25,604 nt of DNA from a virus. The stretch is from IMG/VR virus record IMGVR_UViG_3300035660_000076, positions 1 through 25,604 of that record; one strand, 5' to 3'. The translations under genes and the position numbers were made by a program. Positions 1 through 6,623 of the stretch are shown piece by piece; positions within the stretch are counted from its first letter, which is position 1, and every line of letters begins with the position of its first letter. The notes beneath the pieces were generated by a model that was not told where the DNA came from, ran no database searches, and saw only the letters and a program-made list of their open reading frames with translations.

Positions 1-159
1 GGGCCAGGTTGCGAGTGTGCGCGGGAGGAACTGAACTTGGAGTGGGAGGCATCGGGCAGTGGGGAGGTACTGTGGCACCTGAATTGCAAGGACTGCGGTG
101 TATCTTGGCTCTACGTTCTGATTCCTGCCCCGGATGCTCCAGCATCGGAGACGGAGTAG
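1..159 (+). CDS. small zinc-ribbon-like protein, 5' end missing
   Basis: The first reading frame is open from the window edge to a TAG at 157-159, giving at least 52 residues. It contains a CEC pair near residues 4-6 and a CKDCG pair near 29-33, separated by a W-E/W-H-rich segment, which looks like a compact four-cysteine metal-binding fold. A competing frame starting with TTG at 9 is longer but Gly-rich and lacks a paired cysteine pattern, so I prefer this frame. The true start lies outside the window. The function is unknown; it may be a small DNA- or RNA-binding protein. Confidence 0.45.
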   Translation, partial: GPGCECAREELNLEWEASGSGEVLWHLNCKDCGVSWLYVLIPAPDAPASETE

Positions 160-164
160 AGCGT

Positions 165-254
165 GTGGATTTGTCCGAATCGGGTTTGGATTACCTGTGC
201 GGATACGAAGGCTGCTCGGTACTGGAAGTGACTGTGGAGGTACTGGGGCCATGA
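165..254 (+). CDS. possible tiny ORF, 29 aa, frame uncertain
   Basis: A GTG at 165 follows a GGAG at 153-156 with 8-nt spacing. The frame runs 29 codons to a TGA that overlaps the next ATG as ATGA at 251-254, an overlap style used throughout this window. A competing reading from GTG at 163 gives a 22-residue peptide (stop 229-231) with two cysteines. Both readings share the same SD. Neither peptide is recognisable, so this entry says only that a short translated ORF is plausible here. Confidence 0.25.
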   Translation: MDLSESGLDYLCGYEGCSVLEVTVEVLGP

Positions 255-328
255 GGCTCTGGCTTCTCAGGCGGTGGTTCCCCGGCGAACGGCGCCGCCG
301 CGTGGCTCGCCGACTCAAGGGGAAGTAG
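251..328 (+). CDS. tiny basic peptide, 25 aa
   Basis: ATG at 251 has a GGAGG at 236-240 upstream and overlaps the preceding stop by four bases. The 25-residue product has a hydrophobic/aromatic N-terminus (MRLWLLRRW) followed by an arginine/lysine-rich tail. This is an amphipathic cationic composition that could bind membrane or nucleic acid, but no family is recognised. Support is limited to the SD and the coupled start. Confidence 0.3.
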   Translation: MRLWLLRRWFPGERRRRVARRLKGK

Positions 329-360
329 GGCGGGCAACCGCCAGAAAGGGGAGTACATCT

Positions 361-990
361 GTGAACCTGTGGAAAGAGTACAAGGTCAGCCTACAGTTCA
401 CCAACGAGATCATGGGCGGTACGCCCAAGAGTCCAGAACTCATCTGGGACTGGCTTGAGGCGCGCAAGGCGCCAGACCCGGAGAAGAACGCCGAGGAGAT
501 AGAGGCGGGCATTGACGCCAGCGAGGACCGTTCCTGGTCCGGCTTCCAGCGTCAGGATGGCGTGGGCCTCTGCCTTCGGGGGTATCACGTCAAGGCCCAC
601 ATCAAGGACTGCGCGAATATCCTCCGGGCCATGCTGCCCAAGCGGGGCAAGGCTGACGGGACTGAGGTAGCGATGGCATGGCGTAGCATGGTCGCTGACC
701 GGTGCTACGTCGTGGAGGACTACATTCCCCTTGGTGCTAAGGAGCCGAGCGGCTTCTTTGAGCATCCCGTCCACGTGATGACCCGGCAGGGGCCGAGGAA
801 CGCCCTCAAGCGCACCGACTACGTCGACAAGCCCACGATCACCTTCACCCTGAAGTTACTCGCCGACAAGGTGGTGACGGAGGAGGTCCTGCGCCAACTG
901 TTCGAGTACGGTGGGACTCACGGCATGGGCAGCGACCGGGGCATGGGCTTCGGGCGGTACGAAGTGGCCGAACTCACAGAGATGGCATGA
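361..990 (+). CDS. conserved phage protein with RAMP-like glycine-rich loop, 209 aa
   Basis: GTG at 361 is preceded by AAAGGGGAG at about 345-353, so I take it over an upstream in-frame ATG at 274 that lacks a good SD. The N-terminal strand (residues 5-20) and the C-terminal segment ending in a Gly-rich stretch (residues about 184-200, GGTHGMGSDRGMGFGRYEV) recall the ferredoxin-like RAMP fold of Cas6 and Csm/Cmr proteins, where a G-x-G...G-x-G-R loop contacts RNA. From memory, stand-alone phage proteins with a P-x-G-P-R-x-x-L segment and such a C-terminal loop exist, and residues about 142-149 fit this. Function is unproven; RNA binding is inference. The TGA stop is the first part of the pentamer array that follows. 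Confidence 0.7.
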   Translation: MNLWKEYKVSLQFTNEIMGGTPKSPELIWDWLEARKAPDPEKNAEEIEAGIDASEDRSWSGFQRQDGVGLCLRGYHVKAHIKDCANILRAMLPKRGKADGTEVAMAWRSMVADRCYVVEDYIPLGAKEPSGFFEHPVHVMTRQGPRNALKRTDYVDKPTITFTLKLLADKVVTEEVLRQLFEYGGTHGMGSDRGMGFGRYEVAELTEMA

Positions 991-1492
991 CGGCGAGGAT
1001 TGTACTGGCGTGGCATGGGGTTTGGTGCCGTGTTTTGGAGTGGCGGCGAGAAGTGACCTGCGCTGAATGGGCCTGAAGTGTCGCCGAGGACTGCATCGCG
1101 CGGAGGTGGCATGACGGCGAGAGTTGCTTCGGTTGGGTATGACGGCGAGAGTTGTGGTTGGGCATGGAGTGATTTGTCGCGGAGTGACGGCGAGGGCTGA
1201 TCTGGTGGGCCGTGCTGTGGGCTTTACTGAAGTGGCGGCGAGGAATGGATTGCGTTGACGTCTACTGGCCTGCCGTGGACTGACGACGAGAAGTGGGATG
1301 CCGTGGACTGGGGTGAAGCGTCGGCGAGGATTGGGCTGAAGCGTCGTGGCGTCCTGTGGCTTGGTATGGCGGCGAGATGTGGCGAGATGTGATTTGGAAT
1401 GTCCTGGGGTGGGGTGCTTTGGCGGCGAGATGTGGTATGAGGTGGCGTGGAATGAAGCGACTTGGAATGACTACGAGTAGTCAGGTGCGATG
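980..1492 (+). repeat. 5-bp-phased NNNTG array with interspersed 13-mers
   Basis: This non-coding stretch between the preceding gene and terS can be read almost entirely as pentamers of form NNNTG (CANNN on the other strand), interrupted by a 13-mer of form (A/G/T)CGGCGAG followed by RNNTG. Full 13-mers lie at 990-1002, 1043-1055, 1081-1093, 1114-1126, 1142-1154, 1187-1199, 1235-1247, 1283-1295, 1321-1333, 1369-1381 and 1422-1434. A shortened copy is at 1382-1391 and a decayed copy at 1470-1482. Distances between successive 13-mers are 53, 38, 33(*28 after the fourth), 45, 48, 48, 38, 48 and 53; all but the 45 equal 13 plus a multiple of 5. By hand count about 64 pentamers lie between them, roughly three quarters ending in TG in register. 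The + strand is full of stop codons. A 5-nt unit is incompatible with a fixed codon repeat, so this is a nucleic-acid-level signal. Its function is unknown. Confidence 0.9.
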
Positions 1493-1521
1493 AGACGCAT
1501 TTCCCCCTTGCCCTTCGGTAG

Positions 1522-1527
1522 TATAAT
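1522..1527 (+). promoter_or_regulatory. possible -10 element upstream of terS
   Basis: A consensus TATAAT lies 9 bases before the terS ATG, in a short AT-richer patch after the array. No convincing -35 hexamer at 16-18 bp and no TG extension is visible. If used, transcription would begin at or within a few bases of the start codon, giving a nearly leaderless mRNA. The GAGG at 1528-1531 could still serve as SD for transcripts entering from upstream. Treat as tentative. Confidence 0.35.
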
Positions 1528-1536
1528 GAGGCTACT

Positions 1537-1953
1537 ATGGCCCGCCCCTGCAAACTGACGCCCGAGGTACAAGAGAAGATCGTTACCGCGATTGCTGCTG
1601 GCAACGCTGAGGAGACAGCGGCGGAGTACGCGGGCATACACCCGGCGACATTCTTCCGTTGGATGGCGGAAGGGCGCCCCTGTAGGAACGGTGGACCTAA
1701 AGGCGAGTTTTACGAGGCAGTAAAGAAAGCGCAGGTCCAGGCCGAGGTCTCTCATGTCATCGTCATCGAACAGGCCAAGGATAAGGCGTGGCAGGCCGCC
1801 GCCTGGTGGTTAGAGCGGCGCCACCACGACCGCTGGGGCCGACGTGAGAGTGTGGACCTGACCATCAAGCGTGAGGCCGAGCGCATCGCCAAGGAAACCG
1901 GCCTTGACCCAGACGAGATCCTGCGTGAGGCCGAGAGGCTGGTAAGGGGATAA
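1537..1953 (+). CDS. terS: terminase small subunit, 138 aa
   Basis: The small terminase recognises phage DNA and hands it to the large subunit to start packaging. The N-terminal 50 residues carry a helix-turn-helix of the type seen in phage TerS proteins (LTPEVQEKIVTAIAAG, then a segment ending in HPATFFRWMAEG). The rest is a charged helical region (KKAQVQAEVSH..., WWLERRHHDRWGRRE) suited to ring assembly, ending in a short acidic/basic helix. Start at ATG 1537 with GAGG 5 nt upstream. It lies directly after the pentamer array and just before terL. Packaging sites often lie in or near terS, which makes the array a candidate recognition site. The length is typical of the family. Confidence 0.88.
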   Translation: MARPCKLTPEVQEKIVTAIAAGNAEETAAEYAGIHPATFFRWMAEGRPCRNGGPKGEFYEAVKKAQVQAEVSHVIVIEQAKDKAWQAAAWWLERRHHDRWGRRESVDLTIKREAERIAKETGLDPDEILREAERLVRG

Positions 1954-1973
1954 GGGGAGCAGGAGAAGATGAC

Positions 1974-3614
1974 CTGACGCACGCGGCAGTCCTCGATGCC
2001 CTCCCCCTGGCCGCTGCCAAGCTCAAGTTAGAACGCGAGCGCCGGCAGCCGGGCCCCACTGTCGCCGTCGATCCCTGTGATTGGATCGAATCCAACTTCT
2101 ACGTCTACCAGGGACACGAGCCGCGGCTGATACGACTCCTCCCTCACCAGAAGGCCATCGTCCGCTACGCCTTCAGTCGGCGCCCCGATGGCCACTTCCC
2201 ATTCAGCATCATCGTCTATAGCACGCCCAAGAAGTCGGGCAAGAGCACACTGGCCGCCGCTGTCGCCCGCTGGTTCGCTGAGACTCAGGTCCGCATGGGG
2301 TCTGTCTTCTGCGTCGGCAACGATGCTCGGCAGGCCCGAGAGCGGTCCTATGAGTTCATCCGCCAGAGCATAGCCGGCGCCCCCGCCTTCATCGGGGGCA
2401 AGGATATCCTACCGGGCCGGTGGGAGTGCCAGGTCAACACCCTACGCTGCCTATCGAGTGGGACTAAGGTCGAGGCGTTGGCGGTAGACGCTCGGGGCGA
2501 GGCTGGTGGGCAACCCTCGCTCTCGATATGGACGGAACTCTGGGGCTTTGAGACATTGGAGGCCAAGCGCTTCTGGGATGAACTCACGCCCGTGCCTACC
2601 CTGCCCGACAGCATCCGGCTGGTTGAGACCTATGCCGGGTATGACGGCGAGAGTGACCTCCTGCGTGGCCTCTATGATACGGGCCTTCAAGGGCGACAAC
2701 TCACGGCCGGCGATCTAGCCGCCGCCGTATGCCGTGACGTTGACGGGGAGCGGTACGGGGACTTTCTGGGTGCCTTCAACCCCGCTGGCGACCCAGAAGC
2801 CCTCGTGCCAATATGGGTGGACGAGAGTCGGGGGCAGTTCACCTACTGGGACGATGGCATGGAGGCCCGCCGTATGCCATGGCAGCAGGGGGAAGAGGGC
2901 GAACGGTACTACCGTGAGCAGGAAGCGCAACTGCCGCCCGCGGCCTACCGCCGGCTGCACAACAACGAGTGGGTCGGCGCCGAGAGTGCCTTCGTGCCCC
3001 TCGAGGTCTGGGATGCTCGAGTGGACCCGACACTGCCCGACTTCCGCCTGCTGCGGGAGGACGGGAAGGCTATGGAGCAGGCAGGCTGCGTTCTAGGCGT
3101 GGACGCTGCCAGCACCGGCGACTGCTTCGGCGTGGTGGCTGTCACCCGTCACCCTCAGAGGCCGAAAGAGCCGGCGATACGTGCGGCTGCTGTGTGGGAG
3201 CCGACGAAGGCCCATCCCCGCATTGACTATTCCGACGTTGAAGCTACCCTACGGACCCTGTGCAAGCGGTATAATGTGGTCGAACTGGCCTATGACCCGT
3301 ACCAGCTTGAGGACATGATGCAGCGATTGCGGCGTGATGGCGTCGCCAGATGTAGGCAGTTCAATCAGATGCAGGACAGATTGATCGCCGACCGCCAACT
3401 CTATGACCTCGTGATGAACGGCGGCCTGTCCTGGGCCCCCGACCTGAATCCTGCCGTGCGCCAGCACATCGCCAACGCCAACGCCAAACTCCAGAAGGAC
3501 GAGGCGAGCAAGATGCGGATCGTGAAGAAGGCTGCGAACAGACCGATAGACCTAGTGGTCTGCATGAGCATGGCGGTACACCGCTGCATGAAGCTGATCA
3601 TGGAGAACGCATGA
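1974..3614 (+). CDS. terL: terminase large subunit, ATPase-nuclease, non-canonical or damaged start
   Basis: The packaging motor ATPase and headful/cos nuclease. The frame is open from 1929. Coding-quality sequence begins about 1971, well before the first in-frame ATG at 2295. Walker A (STPKKSGKST) lies at 2220-2249, upstream of that ATG, so a start at 2295 would remove it. No ATG, GTG or TTG exists in frame before 2295; CTG at 1974, 8 nt after AGGAG (1961-1965), is used here, giving 546 residues. An out-of-frame ATG at 1969 reads only two codons; one base missing after it would give a normal start. The Walker B position reads SIWTELW (T187, E188) instead of the usual D-E. RNase H-type acidic residues are probably D377 (GVDAAS), D441 (AYDPYQ) and D526 (PIDLVV). 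The length fits the family. Confidence 0.9.
   Translation: MTHAAVLDALPLAAAKLKLERERRQPGPTVAVDPCDWIESNFYVYQGHEPRLIRLLPHQKAIVRYAFSRRPDGHFPFSIIVYSTPKKSGKSTLAAAVARWFAETQVRMGSVFCVGNDARQARERSYEFIRQSIAGAPAFIGGKDILPGRWECQVNTLRCLSSGTKVEALAVDARGEAGGQPSLSIWTELWGFETLEAKRFWDELTPVPTLPDSIRLVETYAGYDGESDLLRGLYDTGLQGRQLTAGDLAAAVCRDVDGERYGDFLGAFNPAGDPEALVPIWVDESRGQFTYWDDGMEARRMPWQQGEEGERYYREQEAQLPPAAYRRLHNNEWVGAESAFVPLEVWDARVDPTLPDFRLLREDGKAMEQAGCVLGVDAASTGDCFGVVAVTRHPQRPKEPAIRAAAVWEPTKAHPRIDYSDVEATLRTLCKRYNVVELAYDPYQLEDMMQRLRRDGVARCRQFNQMQDRLIADRQLYDLVMNGGLSWAPDLNPAVRQHIANANAKLQKDEASKMRIVKKAANRPIDLVVCMSMAVHRCMKLIMENA
2637..2654 (+). repeat. 18-bp exact match to the pentamer array, inside terL
   Basis: The 18 bases GGGTATGACGGCGAGAGT occur here, encoding part of a G-Y-D-G-E-S segment of the large terminase, and again at 1135-1152 inside the array, where they span the fifth 13-mer. 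It may be a shared protein-binding site or the source of the array unit, or chance helped by shared GC-rich composition. Only one unit is present here and no pentamer register surrounds it. Confidence 0.55.
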
Positions 3615-3934
3615 GTATGGAGACAGATGTCTCTTCCTGCCCTCGCTGTCAGAAACAGAGCCAAGCGTTGGCTGGAGTTGAAGAGGCTACTCGAATTCGG
3701 ACACTGGTCGCTTTGGAGTTATCCTGTGAAAGTTCGGAACTGGAACGGGCTCATATTCTTTGTTCTATGTCCGAAACCCTGAAAGGAATAGCGGAACGGG
3801 CATCGCGCGAAATGCACCGTGGCCGATCTCTGCATATTACGCATCATTCTTTGATGGTAGCGGCAGCAGAATTCCGTGCTTTCGTTTATTTCATGGGGTC
3901 GATGGGGGAGCGGGAGGCCGACGATGGCCAATGA
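3611..3934 (+). CDS. unrecognised small protein with N-terminal CxxC, 107 aa
   Basis: The ATG overlaps the terL stop as ATGA and the end overlaps the portal start by 11 bases, so it is translationally coupled to both. A single CPRC pair (C10, C13) near the N-terminus could be half of a zinc ribbon. The remainder is predicted helical with many Glu/Ser/Ala. GC content drops visibly here compared with terL and portal (frequent GAA, ATT, TCT codons), which suggests a later insertion (moron) between two core head genes. I do not recognise the family. Confidence 0.65.
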   Translation: MSMETDVSSCPRCQKQSQALAGVEEATRIRTLVALELSCESSELERAHILCSMSETLKGIAERASREMHRGRSLHITHHSLMVAAAEFRAFVYFMGSMGEREADDGQ

Positions 3935-5444
3935 CGGCGACGGAACAAAAGACCTGGCGCAAGTCCTGAAGCGCAGCCCGGTAGAGGTGGCTCAGGAAAC
4001 GCAGCTCCCCGGCCTGGGGTGGCTCCTCTACGTCACGATGCCCAGCTCCGACGGCTTCCCGCAGTGGGGCACCGATACGAAGCGCCGCGACGGGATGCTG
4101 CGGGACTTCATCACAAAGGAGAGTTTCTTCGCTTCCGCCCTGGCATCGGTGCAGGCCCGCAACGCCGCTATGCGGTGGACAGTGACGGGCCCGCCACGAA
4201 CCTCCGAGGTCTACAAGACCATCCTGAACGATGCCAACTTCGGTGCTGGCTGGCAGGACCTCATGTCGGCTGTGAGTGAGGACCTCTATACCCAGGACAG
4301 TGGTGCCTTCGTGGCGCTGGTACACCAGACTGAGAGCGCGGCATCGCCTGTCATCGGCGTCCACCACCTGGACGCCGCCCGCTGTTACCCCACCGGCAAC
4401 CCAGACAACCCCGTCATCTACCTGGACCGCAAAGGCGTCTATCACAGGCTGCGCCCATTCGAGATATACCAACTCCTCGAACTCCCGGCCTCAGTCGAAC
4501 ACCCGTCGGTCGGGCCTCTGTATCGCCTGCAGCGGTGTGCCCTGACTCGCTTCCTCGAGACGGCCATCCGTATGAGGAACCAGGCCATCTACATGAAGGA
4601 GAAGACCGGCGGGCGATTCCAGCGTGCAGTCCATCTCGTCCAGGGTGTGCCGGCGCAGAAGATCGAGGACTCCATCAAGATCATGGAGACCCAGGCGGAT
4701 GCTGAGGGTCTCAGCCGCTTCACCAAGCAGATCATCATCGGTGGCGTGGACTCGGACACGCCCGTGGACGTCAAGACGATCGAGTTCGCCAGCATCCCTG
4801 ACGGCTTCAGCGAGGCCGACTGGATTCACAACTACTACGTCGCTCTGGCCTTGGCCTTCCTAACCGACGTGCAGGAATTCGCCCCTCTGCCCGGCGGTAA
4901 CCTGGGCACCAGCGCCCAGAGCGAGATGCTGCACATGAAGTCCCGGGGCAGGGGGCCGGCTCTCTTCCAGAACCTCATCTCCAACCTCATCAACTGGCAC
5001 ATCTTCCCTAAGAACGTAGAGTTTCAGTGGCAGGAGCGCGACATCCAGGCCGAACTGGAGCAGGCGCAGGCAGACAAGGCGAAGGCCGAGGGGCGCAGTC
5101 TCCTGGTGACAGCGGGCATCCTGACACCCGAGGCCGTGCGGCAGATGATGGTGGACGCCGGGGAGATCCCGCAGGAGATCCTCGAGATGATGGGTGGCCA
5201 GGATGTGACGGACGAACGCACTACCGACGCCGAGAGCAAGCCAGGACGGGAGGAGACGGCGCCGGCTGGTGAGGAGGCCGCACCCACGGGCGGCGAGGTC
5301 GTGCCACAGGAGACGAAGGCGAAGGGCGGGCCTGATGATGAACGTGTAGCCCTCGAAGCCGATGTCGCCGAGGCCATCGCCGTGCCTCTGGCGCGGATCG
5401 GGCGGAATGTGAGGGCGCGGCTGAAGCGGGAAGCGGAAGGCTAG
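3924..5444 (+). CDS. portal protein, 506 aa
   Basis: The dodecameric ring at the capsid vertex through which DNA is pumped and to which the tail is joined. Identification rests on length, position after terL and before MuF, and a portal-like sequence: an N-terminal region with FITKESFFASALASVQARNA, a central RMRNQAIYMKE helix, and a late segment rich in Gln/Glu helices (about residues 365-385). The last 90 residues are acidic and low in complexity (runs of Glu, Ala, Pro), ending in a basic helix. Start at ATG 3924, preceded by CGGGAGG at 3911-3917, rather than the earlier in-frame ATG at 3876, which sits in the previous gene. The stop TAG shares a CTAG with the stop of a convergent minus-strand gene. 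Confidence 0.88.
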   Translation: MANDGDGTKDLAQVLKRSPVEVAQETQLPGLGWLLYVTMPSSDGFPQWGTDTKRRDGMLRDFITKESFFASALASVQARNAAMRWTVTGPPRTSEVYKTILNDANFGAGWQDLMSAVSEDLYTQDSGAFVALVHQTESAASPVIGVHHLDAARCYPTGNPDNPVIYLDRKGVYHRLRPFEIYQLLELPASVEHPSVGPLYRLQRCALTRFLETAIRMRNQAIYMKEKTGGRFQRAVHLVQGVPAQKIEDSIKIMETQADAEGLSRFTKQIIIGGVDSDTPVDVKTIEFASIPDGFSEADWIHNYYVALALAFLTDVQEFAPLPGGNLGTSAQSEMLHMKSRGRGPALFQNLISNLINWHIFPKNVEFQWQERDIQAELEQAQADKAKAEGRSLLVTAGILTPEAVRQMMVDAGEIPQEILEMMGGQDVTDERTTDAESKPGREETAPAGEEAAPTGGEVVPQETKAKGGPDDERVALEADVAEAIAVPLARIGRNVRARLKREAEG

Positions 5445-5641
5445 TCGGAGACCGACATTAGGATGATCATACCGATGACAAGCCAGATGACAAAGGTGGC
5501 TGTGGCAAAACCCAGGCCCATGAAGAACCCTTGGCTGAACCAGCGCATACTACGGCCTGGCTCGACTCGTACTCTAAGGACGCCGTCAGCATCCGCCACA
5601 TGGCCTATCGTCCACTCTTCGGCTTTTGATGGGGCAACCAT
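5441..5641 (-). CDS. small single-pass membrane protein, antisense moron, 66 aa
   Basis: This is the only convincing minus-strand gene. On the minus strand a perfect AGGAGG (plus-strand 5647-5652) lies 5 nt before the ATG at 5641, and an extended -10 lies just upstream. The protein has a soluble N-terminal half (residues 1-33) and one strongly hydrophobic helix at about residues 39-63 (MGLGFATATFVIWLVIG...), with no cleavable signal, so it should be an inner-membrane protein. Its stop codon and the portal stop overlap in a CTAG. An independently transcribed, oppositely oriented membrane gene inside the head module is typical of a lysogenic-conversion or superinfection-exclusion moron. That role is inference. 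Confidence 0.75.
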   Translation of the reverse strand: MVAPSKAEEWTIGHVADADGVLRVRVEPGRSMRWFSQGFFMGLGFATATFVIWLVIGMIILMSVSD

Positions 5642-5668
5642 GATAACCTCCTGGGCGGGGCAAAGGAC

Positions 5669-5677
5669 ATTATAGCA
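5669..5677 (-). promoter_or_regulatory. extended -10 promoter for the minus-strand membrane gene
   Basis: Read on the minus strand, TGCTATAAT is a full extended -10 element. Transcription would start near 5662 and give a leader of about 20 nt that contains AGGAGG. The -35 region at 16-17 bp is poor, as often found with extended -10 promoters. The element also lies right against the ATG of the plus-strand MuF gene (5677), so transcription from it would run antisense to the portal gene. Confidence 0.65.
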
Positions 5678-6246
5678 TGAGCCGTCAAGCCCTGAAGGCC
5701 CTGGAAGACATCACCACCGATGAAGCCTTCTGGCTGGAACAGCGCGCCGAGATGACGGGCGTGAGTCTCCTGGTCTTCAAGGAACTCTACATGGAGGCGG
5801 CGCAGGCCCTGGCTGAGGCCCAGGCGTACCCGTTCGACTTCGAGGCCATTAACACTGCCGCTGACCGCTTCATCGCTGGCTATACCGACGCATGGTGGCG
5901 CGGGCTAGAGAAGACAACTAGGGAGGGCTTGCGGACCGCCATTGCCACGGCACGCACTGAGGGCCTGGGCGTCGAGTATGTGCTGAAGCAGGTCGAACCG
6001 CTGTTCGGGGCACAGCGCGCCGAACGCATCGCCGTCTCAGAGACTACCGAACTCATCGGCGCCGGTGCCCAAGAGTCTATGCGGCAGGCGGGCGTTGACG
6101 GATGGGATTGGTCAACGGTCAATGACCCCGCTGTCTGCGACCCCTGCCTTGACATGGAGCGCGGCAGTCCATACCCGATGAGCCAGTCCTTTCATCGGGC
6201 GCACGTCAGTTGTCGGTGCGCGCCGAGTCCGAGGATGATGGGATGA
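5677..6246 (+). CDS. MuF / SPP1 gp7-like head morphogenesis protein, 189 aa
   Basis: A minor head protein that binds the portal and enters the capsid in small copy number. The C-terminal third carries the family's signature: a W-D-W-x-T-x-x-D-x-x-V-C-D-x-C segment with C154 and C157, then H173, H176 and a C-R-C pair (C179, C181), a likely metal-binding cluster. The N-terminal two thirds are helical. It follows the portal, as expected, apart from the inserted minus-strand gene. AAAGGA at 5662-5667 is the likely SD, about 9 nt away. The end overlaps the next gene as ATGA. Confidence 0.88.
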   Translation: MSRQALKALEDITTDEAFWLEQRAEMTGVSLLVFKELYMEAAQALAEAQAYPFDFEAINTAADRFIAGYTDAWWRGLEKTTREGLRTAIATARTEGLGVEYVLKQVEPLFGAQRAERIAVSETTELIGAGAQESMRQAGVDGWDWSTVNDPAVCDPCLDMERGSPYPMSQSFHRAHVSCRCAPSPRMMG

Positions 6247-6623
6247 AGTCGACCTTCTATCGGGCTTTCCCGCCAATTGAGCCGACCTGTGAGACTAAAC
6301 CTCGGACAGGTGATACTCTAATTTGCTGTGGTTGCTGCACCGAGACTCTGGCGGTCATCAAACCAAGAATTGGTTTGAAGTTCCATGCTAGACCTGGTAT
6401 TCCGAGCTTCCGAAGAACAGCCGACTTGTTTCTTTGTGATGATGGCGTTTGGCGCTGGACAACGGCAGAAGTATTTGGCACCTTTCGCATTAGACCCCGT
6501 TGGCTTACTCGGAACAACCCACGTGCAGGGCAGGCACATGACTTCAATAGTGACCTTCTGGATGGTAAAAACATAATCATTGAATGCGGCCACTGCGGTA
6601 GAAGGAATCGCCTGCATAAATGA
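6243..6623 (+). CDS. unrecognised split zinc-ribbon-like protein, 126 aa
   Basis: Starts in an ATGA overlap with MuF and ends in an ATGA overlap with the next gene, so it is tightly coupled. It has a cysteine cluster CCGCC at residues 28-32 and a C-terminal CGHC (C115, C118), consistent with the two knuckles of one zinc ribbon separated by about 80 residues containing Trp/Arg-rich beta-like segments. Its bases are less GC-rich and its codons differ from its neighbours (AAA, AAT, ATA, TTT are common), suggesting a more recent insertion into the head module. The family is unknown. An in-frame start at 6210 exists but would lie deep inside MuF. Confidence 0.7.
   Translation: MKSTFYRAFPPIEPTCETKPRTGDTLICCGCCTETLAVIKPRIGLKFHARPGIPSFRRTADLFLCDDGVWRWTTAEVFGTFRIRPRWLTRNNPRAGQAHDFNSDLLDGKNIIIECGHCGRRNRLHK

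Noticed and set aside
985-1434. CRISPR array
   Set aside because: Repeats are only 13 bases, spacers vary from 15 to 40 bases in 5-base steps, and spacers follow the same NNNTG rule as the repeats, so they are not unique inserts. No cas genes are present.
918-1637. Minus-strand ORFs of 63-137 codons across the pentamer array
   Set aside because: The CANNN strand lacks stop codons by composition. The translations are His/Ser/Pro-rich with no SD and no family resemblance, and a 5-base unit cycles all frames.
2295-3614. Large terminase starting at ATG 2295
   Set aside because: This start lies downstream of the Walker A motif and has no SD, so it would give a non-functional ATPase.
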